Assembly (NCBI GenBank): GCA_004560915.1
Contig: SFTR01000047.1
Coordinates: 1 to 7,808 of the forward strand
DNA: 7,808 bases
Origin: a bacterium
Lineage (GTDB): Bacteria > Bacillota_I > Bacilli_A > RF39 > UBA660
Direction of reading: 5' to 3'
Shown: piece by piece, positions 7,001 through 7,808 of the stretch
Layout of the letters: each line of letters starts with the position of its first letter
Numbering within the stretch: position 1 is the first letter of the stretch
The notes under the pieces: generated by a model
Databases searched by the model: none
Seen by the model: only the letters and a program-made list of their open reading frames with translations
What the model was told of the DNA's origin: nothing
Translations under genes and position numbers: made by a program

Positions 7001-7808
7001 AATAGTCACTATCTAACACTAATAAGAGCATATTATTTTGGGTATTACATATACACTTTATTAAATCTTCTTCTCTTAATTCAGAAACTAAGTCTGCTAT
7101 TTTTTGATATCTTGTTTTTGATATTAATGAATATAGTTTATTTGTTTCTGTTTTCTTAATTATACTTACTAGTAAACTTTTTCTTCTTTCAAATATTAAT
7201 GATGAAAGGGAACTTTCTTTATGAAAGCCATCATAATAATCAATTATAGTTTTTTCATCTAGATTTTTTATATATTCGTTTATTACATTTCCTTTTAATT
7301 CATATATTGTTTCTTTTACTTCATCTGGTAAAAATACAATACTTAGCATATCTGTTATATTGGAAATGTTTATTTGTTTTTTTATTAATTCTATTTTTAT
7401 ATATTTTGGGACTTTTTCACTTCTTATTACATCTCCCATCTCAAAATGATCGTATGTATGGAAAGAAATAATATAGTCTATTAATTCTTTATATTCATTA
7501 ACATTTTTTTGAAGTAATATTTCTATATCTAGTTTTTCTAATATTCCACATATATCTTTACTATTGAATTTTAAATCTATAAGCATTTTTTTAGTTTCGA
7601 TGCTTAATTTTTTATCAAAGACTATACTATTTAATGCTTCAGAATATATATCATCAACTAATGTTAATGTTACATTGTTTTTTCCAAAGTCTCTATATAA
7701 TTTTTTAAATTCAATTTGTTTAACTCCTTGTGTTTTTAGAAGCATTACTAATTGAAAATTATTATTTTCATCTTTTGCATTTAATATTTCATCTATTCTA
7801 TCAACTAT
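4062..7808 (-). CDS. Giant multidomain protein: helical repeats, unknown domain, C-terminal metallophosphoesterase (N-terminus missing)
   Basis: The frame stays open to the window edge; 21 codons precede the first visible Met (7745, residue 1 below), which lacks a ribosome site, so the true start lies outside. Residues about 30-450 are a helical array with loose 30-40-residue units resembling HEAT-type repeats. About 455-735 is helical and unrecognised. About 740-895 is a compact domain I cannot name, with CLYAHIL (His757), NFISLSPIS, GILETSA and GGRTPTEQE followed by KYNLPFVITQE. About 945-1205 is a YfcE-like metallophosphoesterase: TDSH (Asp953, His955), GDNVGSGPNPDE (Asp981), GNTE (Asn1007), LCHFAND (His1065) and GHVH (His1148, His1150), then SCSMG in the usual closing position. 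The GNH histidine is Thr1008. No membrane segment or signal peptide is visible. The enzyme half probably cleaves a phosphoester, substrate unknown; the whole protein matches nothing I know. Confidence 0.9.
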   Translation of the reverse strand: MVDRIDEILNAKDENNNFQLVMLLKTQGVKQIEFKKLYRDFGKNNVTLTLVDDIYSEALNSIVFDKKLSIETKKMLIDLKFNSKDICGILEKLDIEILLQKNVNEYKELIDYIISFHTYDHFEMGDVIRSEKVPKYIKIELIKKQINISNITDMLSIVFLPDEVKETIYELKGNVINEYIKNLDEKTIIDYYDGFHKESSLSSLIFERRKSLLVSIIKKTETNKLYSLISKTRYQKIADLVSELREEDLIKCICNTQNNMLLLVLDSDYLTDSQKEILFQTRRAEIEEQINNKSGYELIKIIKSDSSPSFLKELILSNRKDTLIEEIYKIKEEDLKLTILYSGFFSYYYEPYVKLVIELRVNENNLYRLLKEGNIYEDKTKILIKYKNDLIREKIKTIDFETLARTSTEIKQEIVDYILELNKVLIDEIVRKQNFDLSDVGLLIIKEDVNLEVKKSLLRTHNINEDNLSSIIELIKAGNSVLVMERYDDIKKFVESLGVSFKAFMQYGSGSTTYKSWLSKVFDIIDNNKSKEFLEVCRYFFKNFYYEDNSKENNVYVIKNLQEIIFNYYNYHELFLNLVKNNIEITDTLKQDLKHLFASTPQSNINTLEDLKNFRMNSYLSNKKALEEPDKLTNGKVKSMFNDIFGNTDILFNIGGSEGLENLKRYNKNNRFLCAYIDEILKYIRIIELVRYSNDKKSLIDTLKYLYEGTFEDYTNLQNEFSSLQRKIQHLYELDSRMNLTNIEESCKIDGVINKKLSKKYTGKVLDFSDKNYCLYAHILSYSENIEDVLKGISSGKNNFISLSPISCYGQKYYYGYDKMILLYDEIKEGSFICSSLYNFGSNKLIKENSSEVQEKSLIQKGILETSAVTRNNAEALFYREGLVPKALALPGGRTPTEQELLYHKKYNLPFVITQEIASPVENAKQVFKPNTKYTEPIIRNEKIERTLESLSPKINIIKETSEYTGREIGLFTDSHALFEPTSAILEDMRKYGITEIYSLGDNVGSGPNPDEIIDMLEYYKVSSIMGNTEYYNTLGTRPFEYLGQARIENQEWTKDKLGSARIEKMKLWTPSIDLTIGNKKIALCHFANDVRWDYGDNSTWSYQTNFEIGKNSEQFRYTNSEKAKREIQNKITSHRKDTAYIKALLDAQKDPIFNGKKVTDYDAIIQGHVHFAMEDLLDDTYIHTLRSCSMGYQDDNKDYACYYILKERKDGNYDIVKKLVPFNRNMMLSNIKASTMPNKERILSWTS

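Noticed and set aside
1..7808. CRISPR arrays, tRNA or rRNA genes, riboswitches, insertion sequences, prophage genes
   Set aside because: Scanning by eye found no regularly spaced repeats, no cloverleaf or TTCGA-type T-arm, no long structured leader and no transposase or integrase motifs.

Overview
This is an AT-rich window in which every gene I can support lies on the minus strand, so it reads right to left. The translation code is standard: every Trp in the intact genes is TGG, none has an internal TGA, and mutL ends on TGA. Low GC, AGGAGG-type ribosome binding sites, a yqeG-yqeH pair and an endonuclease-type MutL point to a low-GC Firmicute. The decayed WWLRS/AFRIG-type gene is of a kind I associate with uncultured gut Bacilli (RF39 or Erysipelotrichia-like). 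The lineage is inference; no rRNA or other marker is present.

Right part (4062-7808): one very large gene, open at the right edge so that its N-terminus is missing. It encodes at least 1248 residues: a long array of degenerate helical repeats, a helical middle, a conserved-looking domain I cannot name, and a C-terminal YfcE-like calcineurin-type metallophosphoesterase. A weak terminator hairpin overlaps its stop codon. This protein is the best candidate in the window for something undescribed.

Middle (3458-4061): about 600 bases without an intact gene. It holds the remnant of a surface-protein-type gene (DUF6273-like: GGW, DTARDxTRQxDYY, WWLRS and AFRIG blocks) broken by frameshifts and a TGG-to-TGA change. 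An 18-bp inverted repeat lies exactly at one frameshift, and a second hairpin lies further right. At the left end a U-tract terminator is followed at once by an extended -10 promoter.

Left part (1-3457): a compact operon from that promoter: yqeG (HAD phosphatase), yqeH (circularly permuted ribosome-assembly GTPase), mutL (mismatch repair), an unrecognised 56-aa acidic protein, and the first codons of miaA (tRNA dimethylallyltransferase). Junctions are an 8-nt overlap, a 1-nt gap, a 4-nt ATGA overlap and an 8-nt overlap, so translational coupling is likely. The operon joins ribosome maturation, DNA repair and tRNA modification, and has no evident functional link to the large protein upstream.
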